A stretch of DNA of 64,000 nt. It comes from Bradyrhizobium sp. AZCC 1721 (lineage in GTDB: Bacteria > Pseudomonadota > Alphaproteobacteria > Rhizobiales > Xanthobacteraceae). Within the stretch, counting starts at the first letter, position 1; each line of letters begins with the position of its first letter. Shown one piece after another: positions 28,031 through 36,422 of this stretch. Under the pieces are notes generated by a model. That model saw nothing but the letters and a program-made list of their open reading frames with translations, was not told the origin of the DNA and did no database searches. The stretch lies in contig NZ_JAZHSB010000001.1 of the NCBI RefSeq assembly GCF_036924715.1, positions 2,223,001 through 2,287,000 of the forward strand. The letters run 5' to 3'. The position numbers and the translations under genes were made by a program.

Positions 28031-29284
28031 TCACCGCTCGCGCATGGCCTCGTCCCGCAGGGTACGGGCCGGCTTGAGAAGGTAATCGAGCACGGATTTC
28101 TCGCCTGTCAGGATCTCGACCGTCGCGACCATGCCGGGAATGATCGGCAAAGAGTTTTCGGTCGTGCCGAGATGGTTTTTATCGGTACGAACCATCACGC
28201 GATAAAAGGTTTCCTGGCGCTCCGACCGGTCGGCCGCCTTATCATCGACGATAGTATCGGCACTTATCCGCTCCACCTTGCCCTTTAGCGAGCCGTACAC
28301 CGACGAGTCATAGGCCGAGAGCTTTACCACCGCGTCCTGATTGGGGCGGATGAAGGCGATATCCTGGGGCCGTATGCGGCCTTCCACCAGCAGCGTGTCA
28401 TCCAGTGGGATGATATCCATCACATTGGCGCCGGGCTGAACCACCGCACCGATCGTCGTCACGTTCAATTTATTAACGATGCCATGCACCGGCGCCTTCA
28501 GGTCAGTGCGTCGCACACGATCTTGCGCGGATTTGATGTTTTCATCGAGCACCGCAAGATCTCCCTTTGATTTGGCCAGATCTTCGTCTGCCTGCGATCG
28601 AAAGGACGCAAGGGTATTGGCGATCTTCGATTGTGCCTCGGCGAGCTGCCCGCGCATTTCGGTGGCCTGGCGGTCGAGCCGCAGCATCTCGATCTCGGGT
28701 ACGACCTTCTGCTCATAGAGCCTGCGGGTGAGTTCGAGTTCGCGTTCCAGAAGCTTGAGCGTGCCCGTCAGTCTGGTTACCTGTTGCTTTAGGACGTCCA
28801 CATCCTGCGCCAACTTTTGTCCACGCATCTTGAAAACGCTGGTCTCGGTAGCGACTGCCGCCGGAACCACTTGGTCGAGTTGTTCGGGGAACGTGATCTC
28901 GCTTCGTCCGCGCGCCTCTGCCTCTAGTCGTGCAACGCGCGCCGCCATCGCACCGCGTCGTTCCCTGATCTCACCAAACTCGGACGCGAATTTGGTGTCG
29001 TCGATTCGCATCAGCGACTGGCCCTGATTAACGATGGCGCCCTCCTGAACGAGGATGTCACCGACGATACCGCCTTCAAGGGTCTGGACGACCTGGGTCT
29101 GGCGGGAAGGCACGACGCGGCCATTGCCCCGTTTGACTTCCTCGAGGACCGCGAAATGCGCCCAGACCAGAAACGTCACGAGCAGGGCGAGGAAAGCCTG
29201 CAAGAGCATGCGCGAGGTTCGTGGCGTGCGCATTGCTGCTGCCGCACGGATGTCATTGGCGAAGGCAAAATCAGATGCCGGCAT
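28031..29284 (-). CDS. HlyD-family type I secretion periplasmic adaptor (LapC-like)
   Basis: 417 residues from the ATG at 29284, which lies inside the end of the ABC gene (14-base overlap, translational coupling; the frame extends upstream but is not needed). One transmembrane helix (about 25-44, LLQAFLALLVTFLVWAHFAV), a lipoyl-like half motif (TLEGGIVGDILVQEGAIVNQ), a long coiled-coil hairpin (about 110-250) and a beta-barrel C-terminal region. It spans the periplasm and links the ABC exporter to the TolC protein. Expected cargo is the 4318-residue adhesin. Confidence 0.9.
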   Translation of the reverse strand: MPASDFAFANDIRAAAAMRTPRTSRMLLQAFLALLVTFLVWAHFAVLEEVKRGNGRVVPSRQTQVVQTLEGGIVGDILVQEGAIVNQGQSLMRIDDTKFASEFGEIRERRGAMAARVARLEAEARGRSEITFPEQLDQVVPAAVATETSVFKMRGQKLAQDVDVLKQQVTRLTGTLKLLERELELTRRLYEQKVVPEIEMLRLDRQATEMRGQLAEAQSKIANTLASFRSQADEDLAKSKGDLAVLDENIKSAQDRVRRTDLKAPVHGIVNKLNVTTIGAVVQPGANVMDIIPLDDTLLVEGRIRPQDIAFIRPNQDAVVKLSAYDSSVYGSLKGKVERISADTIVDDKAADRSERQETFYRVMVRTDKNHLGTTENSLPIIPGMVATVEILTGEKSVLDYLLKPARTLRDEAMRER

Positions 29285-31568
29285 TGGGATTTTGCACCAG
29301 GGCTGCTGCGCGAGGCGCGACAGTGGGTTGCGCCACGGTTTCGGGCGGAGCTGCCGCAGGCTTGCCTTGCAGCAGAGCGAGGACCTTGTCCCGTGGTCCG
29401 TCTGCAACCAGCCGACCATTGTCAAACAGCAGCAGACGATCGACCATTCCGAGAAGCGAAAGGCGATGGGTGGAGATGATGATGGTCATCTGTTCTCCGC
29501 GCATGCCCTTGAGCCGTTCCAGGAATTCAGTTTCGCTGCGCACATCAAAATGCGCGGTGGGTTCGTCCAGGAACAGCACGCGAGGCTTCCTGATGAGCAC
29601 GCGCGCCAGCCCGATCGCCTGTTTCTGCCCGCCCGAAAGACTGCGGCCACCTTCGGCGATGGGCATGTCGTATCCCATGGGATGGCCGGCGATAAAGCTC
29701 TCGACGCCGGACAAACGTGCCGCAGCAAGCACCTCTTCGTCCGTCGCCTCGGGCTTGCCCAGCGCAATGTTGTCGCGCAGCTTCCCGAAGAAGAGGTCGG
29801 TGTCCTGCATCGCAAATCCGATGCCGGCGCGCAGGTCCGACGGGTCATATTGCCGGGAGTCCACGCCGTCGATCAGGATGCGTCCTTCTTCCGCCTCGTA
29901 GAAACTGAGCAGGAGACGTCCGACCGTTGTCTTGCCGGAGCCGACACGGCCGATAATTCCAATTCGTTCGCCGGCCTCGATCTTGAAGGAAACCTTGTCG
30001 AGCGCTTTGCCGGGCGCGTTCGGATACGAGAAGCTGACGTTTTCGAAGCTGATGCGGCCCTGCTCGATTGTGCGGGCGACATAGGCGCGCTGCGGAGACC
30101 GCTCGCGTTCCAGCGACATGATACGGTCGATCGACTTGAGCGCAGACAATGTCTGGGTGCCGCGTGTGATGACGGACGCGATCCCGGCAATCGGCGCCAA
30201 AACCCTGCCAGCCAGCATATTGGCAGCAACGAGGGCGCCAACGCTGAGCTTGCCGTCGAGAATGAGAAACACGCCGACGATGAGCAGAAGGAGGCTGGTA
30301 AGCTGTTGCGCCGCATTCGCGCTCGTCAACGTCAGCGACGACCAGAAATGGACGTCTTCTCCCGACCGCGCGGTTGCTGCGACCGACCGTTCCCAGGCCG
30401 TTTGCATTCGGGCCTCGGCGCCTGTTGCACGGACCGTTTCCATCCCCGCGAGGGACTCCACCAGCACGCCATGGCGTGCCGCGGACTCGGCCTGCATTCG
30501 TTTTATGGCGCGGTCGAGCGGACGCTGCATGGTAAATCCGAGCGCGATCATGATTGGCAGCATCACGAGCGGAATCCACGCCAGCGGACCGGCAATCGTG
30601 AACAGGATGGCGATGAAGAGCACGGCGAAAACGAGGTCCGTTGCAGAGACCACGCTGCCGGACGTGAAGAACTCGCGAACCGAATCGAAGTCACGAAGCT
30701 GATTGGCGATGATGCCGACTGAGGTTGGACGCTGCGCCATCTTCACCGCCATCACGTGTTCGAAGATGTTGGCGGCGAGAACGACGTCTGCGGTCTTTCC
30801 GGTCATGTCGATGATGCGGCTCCGCACGGTGCGCAGCACGAAGTCGAAAACGATCGCGATACCCATTCCGATCGCCAGCGCGACCAGAGAAGGGAGCGCG
30901 CCGTTCGGAATGACTCTATCGTACACGCTCATGGTGAACAGCGGCGTCGCCAGCGCGAGCATGTTTATCAGAAAGGCTGCGAGAGCGACGTGCCCGTAGC
31001 TGCGCCAATGCACCTTGACGACCGACCAGAACCAGTGGCTCCGGGGAAGATCTCCTGCGGCAACCGCTCGCGCATTGGCTTCGGCCGCAGCTCTCACCAG
31101 GAAGGTGTAGCCCGTGTAATCCGCATGAAGCGCTTTGATGCTCTGAACCTGCGGCGCGGCAGGCTGGTTCGTCGGGTCTAGGATCTTGGCGCTTTGGCTG
31201 GCCTGATCGATTCCCAGAAGGATCAGCGCCTTGCCGGTCTTCATGATCAGGACCGCAGGGAGAACGATGGCGGGAATGTCGAGGATGTCCCGCTTGATCG
31301 CCTCCGTTTCCAGTCCGGCCCGCCTCGCGGCACGGTCATAGAGGGCGACCGACAGCCGTCCATCAAGGATGGGCAACCCGCCCAGCAACGCCTCGCGACT
31401 TACCGCTCGGCCATGATGGGCAGCCAGATAGGTCAGAGATGCTGCGAGGGGGTCCCGACCTGGCCGATGGACGTCGGCGGCGCTAACGACCCCGTCCGCC
31501 TCGTCTTTGGCCGGCCGGGCTTGCGCCTGTTTGGAGGTCCGGGAGAACAACCTAGTGCCTCTGATCAT
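29271..31568 (-). CDS. Type I secretion ABC transporter (LapB-like) with inactive C39-like domain
   Basis: 765 residues in the order: C39-like domain (about 40-155), six-helix membrane domain (about 190-460), ATPase (about 505-735). Walker A GRVGSGKT (540-547), signature LSGGQ (644-648), Walker B LFLDEP (665-670). Where C39 peptidases have the catalytic Cys, the segment reads ASLTYLAAHHGRAVSREALL with no Cys. It is therefore a C39-like docking domain, as in exporters of RTX adhesins that are not cut during export. The D-loop reads AHFD where SALD is common. The Ala/Pro-rich C-terminal tail (about 735-765) is unusual. First gene of the exporter operon. Confidence 0.9.
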   Translation of the reverse strand: MIRGTRLFSRTSKQAQARPAKDEADGVVSAADVHRPGRDPLAASLTYLAAHHGRAVSREALLGGLPILDGRLSVALYDRAARRAGLETEAIKRDILDIPAIVLPAVLIMKTGKALILLGIDQASQSAKILDPTNQPAAPQVQSIKALHADYTGYTFLVRAAAEANARAVAAGDLPRSHWFWSVVKVHWRSYGHVALAAFLINMLALATPLFTMSVYDRVIPNGALPSLVALAIGMGIAIVFDFVLRTVRSRIIDMTGKTADVVLAANIFEHVMAVKMAQRPTSVGIIANQLRDFDSVREFFTSGSVVSATDLVFAVLFIAILFTIAGPLAWIPLVMLPIMIALGFTMQRPLDRAIKRMQAESAARHGVLVESLAGMETVRATGAEARMQTAWERSVAATARSGEDVHFWSSLTLTSANAAQQLTSLLLLIVGVFLILDGKLSVGALVAANMLAGRVLAPIAGIASVITRGTQTLSALKSIDRIMSLERERSPQRAYVARTIEQGRISFENVSFSYPNAPGKALDKVSFKIEAGERIGIIGRVGSGKTTVGRLLLSFYEAEEGRILIDGVDSRQYDPSDLRAGIGFAMQDTDLFFGKLRDNIALGKPEATDEEVLAAARLSGVESFIAGHPMGYDMPIAEGGRSLSGGQKQAIGLARVLIRKPRVLFLDEPTAHFDVRSETEFLERLKGMRGEQMTIIISTHRLSLLGMVDRLLLFDNGRLVADGPRDKVLALLQGKPAAAPPETVAQPTVAPRAAALVQNPNAGI

Positions 31569-31746
31569 CAGTAAAGTAAATAAGACCCGCGCAACCGACG
31601 CGGCTAATAAGCCGTCAGAATATAATAAATCGCCGTCCGAAGCATGGGCTGGATTCGGCTATTCTTTCAGACAGTTAATTAGCAGACACTTCCGGCGCCA
31701 TTAACCGCGCCCTTATATTAACTGCTCACCTCAGATAAACTGTCGT
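31569..31746 (-). promoter_or_regulatory. Promoter region of the exporter operon
   Basis: AT-rich spacer between the TolC gene end and the ABC gene start, both on the minus strand. It holds GTTAATTAGCAG at 31674-31685; a near copy, GTTAATTAGTAG, lies upstream of the TolC gene (33598-33609). A shared regulator site is possible but unproven. No strong terminator for the TolC gene is seen. Confidence 0.35.
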
Positions 31747-33441
31747 TTACTTCTTCTCGGAGGGGAAGGCCGACAGCAGCCAATACGGCTTGCCCTCATG
31801 CGCCGAAGCATATGACATCGATAGCTGCGCCGTCGGGTCGACGTGAGTGACGACCGCTTGGCTTGGGCTACGGCCCTGCTTCTGGGCGAACCATTCCGGC
31901 GCTCCGAGCATCCTTGCGGCGACGGCCCCACGCGGCCAGCGATCGGTAAAGCCTTCCCGCGGTTCCGCGGTGGCAAAGGCCAAGGGAGCTGCGGAAGCGT
32001 CGATGGCCGCATTTGCGACGCGCAGCGGCTCCGATCCGGATTGCGGCAAGGTCACGCGTGGCGTCGAAAACTTGTAGACGGGCAGGCCAAGCGGCGCCAG
32101 ATCGACCGGTGCTGCATCTACGGGGGGAGGAGCCTTGAGATATTCAAGCAGAGTCCCCATAGCCGCCAGCATCTGATAGTCGGCGAAGACAATGACGCCA
32201 CGCGAAGAGGTCAGCGAGACGGCGGCATTGAAGTACTGGTTTTGCGCATTCAGCAAATCGATCAGCGAGCGTTGACCGAGTTCGTATTCCTTGTCGAACG
32301 CTGCGATCGTCTTGCGGTCCGCCTGTAATTGACGGGTCAGGGCCGCGACACGTGTCGCTGTTACCGTTCGCGCAGCCCAAGCCTTGTCGATGGATTCCAG
32401 CGCATCTCGCTGCAACCGCGCGTGACGCATGGTCGCTTCGGTGTGACGCTCGGCCATCTCGGTACGGCGCCAAGAATCCTGGCCGCCGCGGAAGACGTCC
32501 CAGGACATCACGACCTTGCCGCTGTAGTCGTCATGGGTGACGCCCAGATACGGATAGGTATTGTCGCTGTGGGTCGCGCGGCCCTCGAGCGAGAGGTTTG
32601 GCACGAAAGCGCCGTCCGTGACCCGGAAAGCGTGCTTGGCCGCGTCCACATCTGCCTGCGCGGCCCTGATGGTTGGATTGAAGCGAACCGCGATCGCCAG
32701 CGCTTCATCCCTGGTTGCCGGCAACCCAGCCAGCGGGGCGGGGAAGCGCAGATTATACGCCTCGAGTCCCACGACCTTGCGGTACTTGGCCCGGGCCTCC
32801 TCCAGATTCCTTCGAAACTCCGCGAGCGTCGCCCTCGCGTTTTCCACGCGCTCCCGCGCCTGTTCCAAGTCGCCTTCGCCGGCCCGGCCGCCCGAGAAGC
32901 GGGATTGCACGTTGGAGAATATCCGCTCGTGGTTGGCAATGTTTTGCTGCCCGAGATCAACCAGCCTCATATACCGGACGACATCGACATAGGCTTCCGC
33001 TGCATCCAGCGCGATGAGTTCTGTCCGTTCCCGGACCCGGAAGGCGGCCGCGTTAACCCTGGCGGTTTGCCGCCAGATGTCATGAATGGAAGCAAATCCG
33101 TCGAACAGTACCTGTCGTACGACAACCGACCCCTGGGTTCCATTTCGCCAAGTGCCAGTTCCGGGCGCGGGAACCGGCAACGCCGAACCGCTCACGACTG
33201 CAGCGCTCTGGTCGAATTTTTCAGGACCGTACCGGGCCTCCACCCGAACCTGTGGCAGCAATGTGCTCTGTGTCTGGCGGAGTTCTGACTCTGTTGCGCG
33301 CCGATTTGCAGATGCCTCGCCGACGCCTGGATTGGTCAGGGTAGCCTGCTTCAATGCATCGTTAATGGAAAAGGGTTCCGCTGAAACAGGCGCGGTCGTC
33401 GCCAAAAGCACACTGGCGACCGCACAAAACCACGATTTCAT
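31747..33441 (-). CDS. TolC-family outer-membrane channel (LapE-like)
   Basis: 564 residues from the ATG at 33441, with a Sec signal peptide (MKSWFCAVASVLLATTAPVS). Two outer-membrane efflux protein repeats are visible, each with the long helical pattern (ALKQATLTNPGVGEASANRR, and later AIAVRFNPTIRAAQADVDAA). The family YELGQRSLIDLLNAQNQYF segment lies near the end of the second repeat. It forms the outer-membrane duct of the type I exporter and, in Lap-type systems, the pore in which the retained adhesin's N-terminal module plugs. About 120 C-terminal residues beyond the TolC core are extra and Pro/Ala-rich. It has its own upstream region. Confidence 0.9.
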   Translation of the reverse strand: MKSWFCAVASVLLATTAPVSAEPFSINDALKQATLTNPGVGEASANRRATESELRQTQSTLLPQVRVEARYGPEKFDQSAAVVSGSALPVPAPGTGTWRNGTQGSVVVRQVLFDGFASIHDIWRQTARVNAAAFRVRERTELIALDAAEAYVDVVRYMRLVDLGQQNIANHERIFSNVQSRFSGGRAGEGDLEQARERVENARATLAEFRRNLEEARAKYRKVVGLEAYNLRFPAPLAGLPATRDEALAIAVRFNPTIRAAQADVDAAKHAFRVTDGAFVPNLSLEGRATHSDNTYPYLGVTHDDYSGKVVMSWDVFRGGQDSWRRTEMAERHTEATMRHARLQRDALESIDKAWAARTVTATRVAALTRQLQADRKTIAAFDKEYELGQRSLIDLLNAQNQYFNAAVSLTSSRGVIVFADYQMLAAMGTLLEYLKAPPPVDAAPVDLAPLGLPVYKFSTPRVTLPQSGSEPLRVANAAIDASAAPLAFATAEPREGFTDRWPRGAVAARMLGAPEWFAQKQGRSPSQAVVTHVDPTAQLSMSYASAHEGKPYWLLSAFPSEKK

Positions 33442-33785
33442 TGCCCCCGTCCCCACCAACTAAAAAAACTTGCCGTCAAATGACGCTTCAATTGCGTTAA
33501 ATTAGACACAAGCTAGCAAACGGAACCGGATTCCCCTATGACATTTCAGCCACAGGTTCGCCCAACTTAAGGCATCCTTAAATAACTGTGAGTTCCGTTA
33601 ATTAGTAGCTTTTAATTCCGACGAGCCCACGGGTTCGGCGGGAACGGCTCGCAGGCATCTAGCGAAACGGCCCCTGGAAAGAAACTGGGGCCGCCTTCTT
33701 CCGGGTTGGGCTTGGGGGTTGGTCCCCGGAAGCTATGCTGGCTCAAAGAGCGGGCTAATAGGCGGTCGATGACCGCGCAGCTTCG
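33442..33785. other. Spacer with promoter region and a GC hairpin
   Basis: Bases 33442-33620 are AT-rich and likely hold the minus-strand promoter of the TolC gene. Bases 33668-33693 form a CGGCCCC/GGGGCCG hairpin with a 12-base loop, followed by CCTTCTT; this could be a terminator or attenuator. No open frame here has credible codon use. Confidence 0.45.
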
Positions 33786-34014
33786 TTAGCGGTTTTGGTC
33801 ATCCTTGCCGTTTGGGCTGTTGTCACCACCACCATTGCCGTGGCCGTTGTTACCCTTCCACAGGCCGTTGCCCGAACCCGCGATTGCGTCGGATGTCAAA
33901 GAAGTAGACAGCAATAAGGTAATGGCTGGAGGAGTTACGGCTGCAAACCTGCCTGCCTGCCGAAATGAGAAAGTTCCGGCGGTCGTTGAGCTCTTCTTGT
34001 TCGGGGGTATCCAT
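33786..34014 (-). pseudogene. Frameshifted small Tat-like protein gene
   Basis: From ATG at 34014 the first frame reads MDTPEQEELNDRRNFLISAG, with a twin-arginine-like RRNFL, then runs into nonsense and a stop. Shifting frame at three tandem CTGC units (33949-33960, plus strand) restores a coherent remainder: FAAVTPPAITLLLSTSLTS, then DAIAGSGNGLWKGNNGHGNG and a Gly/Asn/Asp-rich end NGKDDQNR with TAA at 33786. The 229-base span is one base over a multiple of three; removing one CTGC unit gives an intact 74-residue product. I know similar short proteins from Bradyrhizobium (from memory). Their role is unknown. Confidence 0.7.
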
Positions 34015-34197
34015 GACGGCCTCCGACCGGTTATTTTGACAAGGATTATCTCATTTAAATTCCGCCAAGTAGCAGTATTTAATTCGTTTTAATCACCATC
34101 TGTTGACACGTCTGCCCGGCAGGTGACGCACGCTGCGAAGGGCCTCGGTGTAGGCGTTGTCGTGTACGTGCGCCGCGCTGAATTTTTGAAGGCGCCT

Positions 34198-35139
34198 TCA
34201 GAGATACCAGGCGAGCACGGCCTTGAGCAGGGCGTTTTCGATCACTGGCAGCACAACGATCTGGTTCATGCCGGCTGCGCGCGCCTGCTGCGCCGCGATC
34301 GATTCGTCGACCTTCAGATGTTCGTTGATCGCGGGCATGCCTGTCGCCCAAGCGCCGCCGATACTGCCTTCGCCCTTGCGTATCGTCTTTTCGGCATAAA
34401 GCGAGGCCAGATCGGCATTCCTGCTACAATCGCCGGACTGAAACACCAATTCCGTTCGCGACGGATCCGGCACCCAGATCTCGAAACGTCTGGCGATCGG
34501 CGTTGCCTGCGCGGACAGGAAGGTCATGACCCAGGTTTGATCCGGCGACGTCGTGTAGGGAATGCCGACGCCGCAATTGATTCCGATTTCGCTCGCTTCC
34601 TCCCAACGGAGGAAACTCCTGGCATTGTGCAGGTCCTTGATAATGAGCGGCATGCACGCCTTCCACGCACGGCCGGGCAGGCCAAACCCGCGCGGGAACT
34701 TTGTGTGCCGTGAATTGAACTCGAACATGTCGGCGGTGCCGTAATAGCCGTCGACCAGTCCCATTTCGTGGGACTTCTCGGGATCGTTGTGCCAGAGCTC
34801 GATCGCGCCGACGTGCTTGTCGTCGTCGCCGCAGAACAGCACCATCACAGCCATGAGGAATTCGCCGGCAAAAACCGGCAGCGCCACGCCGCAGGTCAAT
34901 CCGGCTTCGATCGCCTCATCCGTGCGCTTGAAATAGGAGTTTGCAAATTTCGTGAGGATGACGGGATGGCCGCAAGCCCAGGCCTTGCCAGGCAGCCCTT
35001 CGTCATAGGCAAACAGCGCGTTCTCGCTGACAGCCTTGAACTCCGAATACTCGTCGCTGCAAAGACAGCCTCCGAATTCTAGGCGCGTGCGGGTTCGGTC
35101 GGGCACCCACAATTCAACGACGCGAATGAATGTCTTCAT
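34198..35139 (-). CDS. Tandem GAF-domain protein
   Basis: 313 residues from the ATG at 35139 (AGGTG 6 bases upstream; a GTG nine bases earlier lacks a ribosome site). Two similar GAF-like halves are seen: each has an ELWVPD or FEIWVPD opening, a glycine-rich turn (GLPGKAWACGHPVIL near 52; FGLPGRAWKACMPLI near 155; IGGAWATGMPAI near 265) and a closing strand (AGLTCGVALPVFAG; IGINCGVGIPY). GAF domains bind small molecules or tetrapyrroles. There is no attached kinase, cyclase or DNA-binding domain, so it may act as a free sensor subunit. The neighbours give no clear partner. Confidence 0.75.
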   Translation of the reverse strand: MKTFIRVVELWVPDRTRTRLEFGGCLCSDEYSEFKAVSENALFAYDEGLPGKAWACGHPVILTKFANSYFKRTDEAIEAGLTCGVALPVFAGEFLMAVMVLFCGDDDKHVGAIELWHNDPEKSHEMGLVDGYYGTADMFEFNSRHTKFPRGFGLPGRAWKACMPLIIKDLHNARSFLRWEEASEIGINCGVGIPYTTSPDQTWVMTFLSAQATPIARRFEIWVPDPSRTELVFQSGDCSRNADLASLYAEKTIRKGEGSIGGAWATGMPAINEHLKVDESIAAQQARAAGMNQIVVLPVIENALLKAVLAWYL

Positions 35140-35261
35140 CGGACGCACCTGTCGCTACGCCTGACGTCAGCATCGGCGATCTGGCGACGATATGTGCGAT
35201 CAAATTACAGGCAGGCGCCGCCCAAAGATCGTGCGGGGGTCTCGGCCCCTTGTCTGCGATC

Positions 35262-35891
35262 TCACGTCCGGTGACGACTGCCGAGCGCCGTCGCGATCGA
35301 TTCCGGATTCCGGATGCGCTCGATCAGCATGTCGATGCGATCGCCGCCCCAGAACAATTCGCCATTGAAGACCATGGTTGGCACGCCGAACACACCGAGC
35401 GCTTCCGCCTCGTCGATGATGCGATCGTGTTCTGCCCGCGCGGGGCCGTGGACGTAAGCTTCGAATTCTTCTGACGAGCCGCCGAGCGAGGCGATCACGC
35501 CGGAAATATCGGAGAGCTCGTCGATTTCGAGATCATGACTCCAGAACCGGCGAAACACCGTGTCGTGATAGGGGCGGAACAAGCCATGGCGCTGGGCGAA
35601 CAGCATGCCGGCGCTGGCATAGAAGGCATCATAGATGCGCCGTGGACCCTTCATGACGAGGCCTTGCGCATTGGCGTAGCGGCGCGCGTCCATATAGGCG
35701 TAGCGCACCTTGCGCCAGAAATGCGGCGTGCGCTCTTCCACGGTGCCCATGAATTCCGGGATGCGCAGCGTGTAGGGCAGCCATTCGAGTTCGACGCCGT
35801 AAATCTCCTCAAGCTCGAACAGCCGCTTGTTGGCGACGAACGCGTAGGGGCTTTTGTAGTCGGTGTAGATGCGGACGCGCGGTCTATTCAT
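35262..35891 (-). CDS. DsbA-fold 2-hydroxychromene-2-carboxylate isomerase-like / kappa-class GST protein
   Basis: 209 residues from the ATG at 35891 (AGGA 7 bases upstream; an ATG 18 bases earlier is possible). It opens with IYTDYKSPYAFVANKRLFEL, the strand-turn-helix of the kappa GST / HCCA isomerase family, where the SPY serine replaces the catalytic Cys of DsbA. It ends with the cis-Pro segment GVFGVPTMVFNGELFWGGDR. Family members isomerise naphthalene-pathway intermediates using glutathione or act as GSTs. The substrate here is unknown. It may belong with the neighbouring BVMO cluster, but a 531-base spacer separates them. Confidence 0.8.
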   Translation of the reverse strand: MNRPRVRIYTDYKSPYAFVANKRLFELEEIYGVELEWLPYTLRIPEFMGTVEERTPHFWRKVRYAYMDARRYANAQGLVMKGPRRIYDAFYASAGMLFAQRHGLFRPYHDTVFRRFWSHDLEIDELSDISGVIASLGGSSEEFEAYVHGPARAEHDRIIDEAEALGVFGVPTMVFNGELFWGGDRIDMLIERIRNPESIATALGSRHRT

Positions 35892-36422
35892 GGCGTTTTC
35901 CTGTTCCATCGGATCAGTATCTCCGATCCGAACAGAGCATGGAACCATGCGGCGCGGTTTTGAAACGAATAGGCCCGCCAAAACGAATGGGCCCCGGTGC
36001 ATAAGAGCATCGCGGGGCCCTACATCTTCGTTATAAGCGAAGGATTTCTGGTAGACACCAGTATGTTCTCGGGATCCGGCTTGCGCGTGGCCTTTGCGCT
36101 CCAGTCCCGCGGATAGGTTTGGATTGTTGAAGGCGCGATGAGGCTGGCAGCTGCTTATGACCTCAACCGCACCTGGACCTTGCGCTGAGCAAGGTCACCG
36201 GTCTGATCCGGTGGCGTCATGCTCCTCTCCAAGAGTTGGCCAACGGACGATACGTCCGCTTCCGCTGCGTGTCGTCTCGATCACCTAACCGAGCCGCCAA
36301 TGCCTGCGAAACGGGGAGCCCAACGCTCCGCGACTCCTGCAGGTGCAGCGTACGAAATGCTGCGGCAGTTAGAGTCAGGTGTCAAGTAACACATCCATCG
36401 GGTTCCCGCGGGCATTGGTAGG
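35892..36422. other. Long spacer with one strong hairpin
   Basis: No convincing gene. Bases 35989-36020 form a hairpin (GGGCCCCG with CGGGGCCC, plus an inner TGC/GCA pair) about 100 bases upstream of the isomerase-like gene; it lacks a U-run in either direction. The rest, to the monooxygenase stop at 36423, has short frames with poor codon use and may be degenerate sequence. Confidence 0.45.

Noticed and set aside
29055..30722. A 555-codon plus-strand frame over the exporter genes
   Set aside because: Antisense to the HlyD and ABC genes, which show all family motifs; a codon-bias artefact.
34187..34200. TGAAGGCGCCTTCA as a terminator of the GAF gene
   Set aside because: It is a perfect palindrome, but on the minus strand it is followed by A residues, not T residues, and it contains the stop codon.
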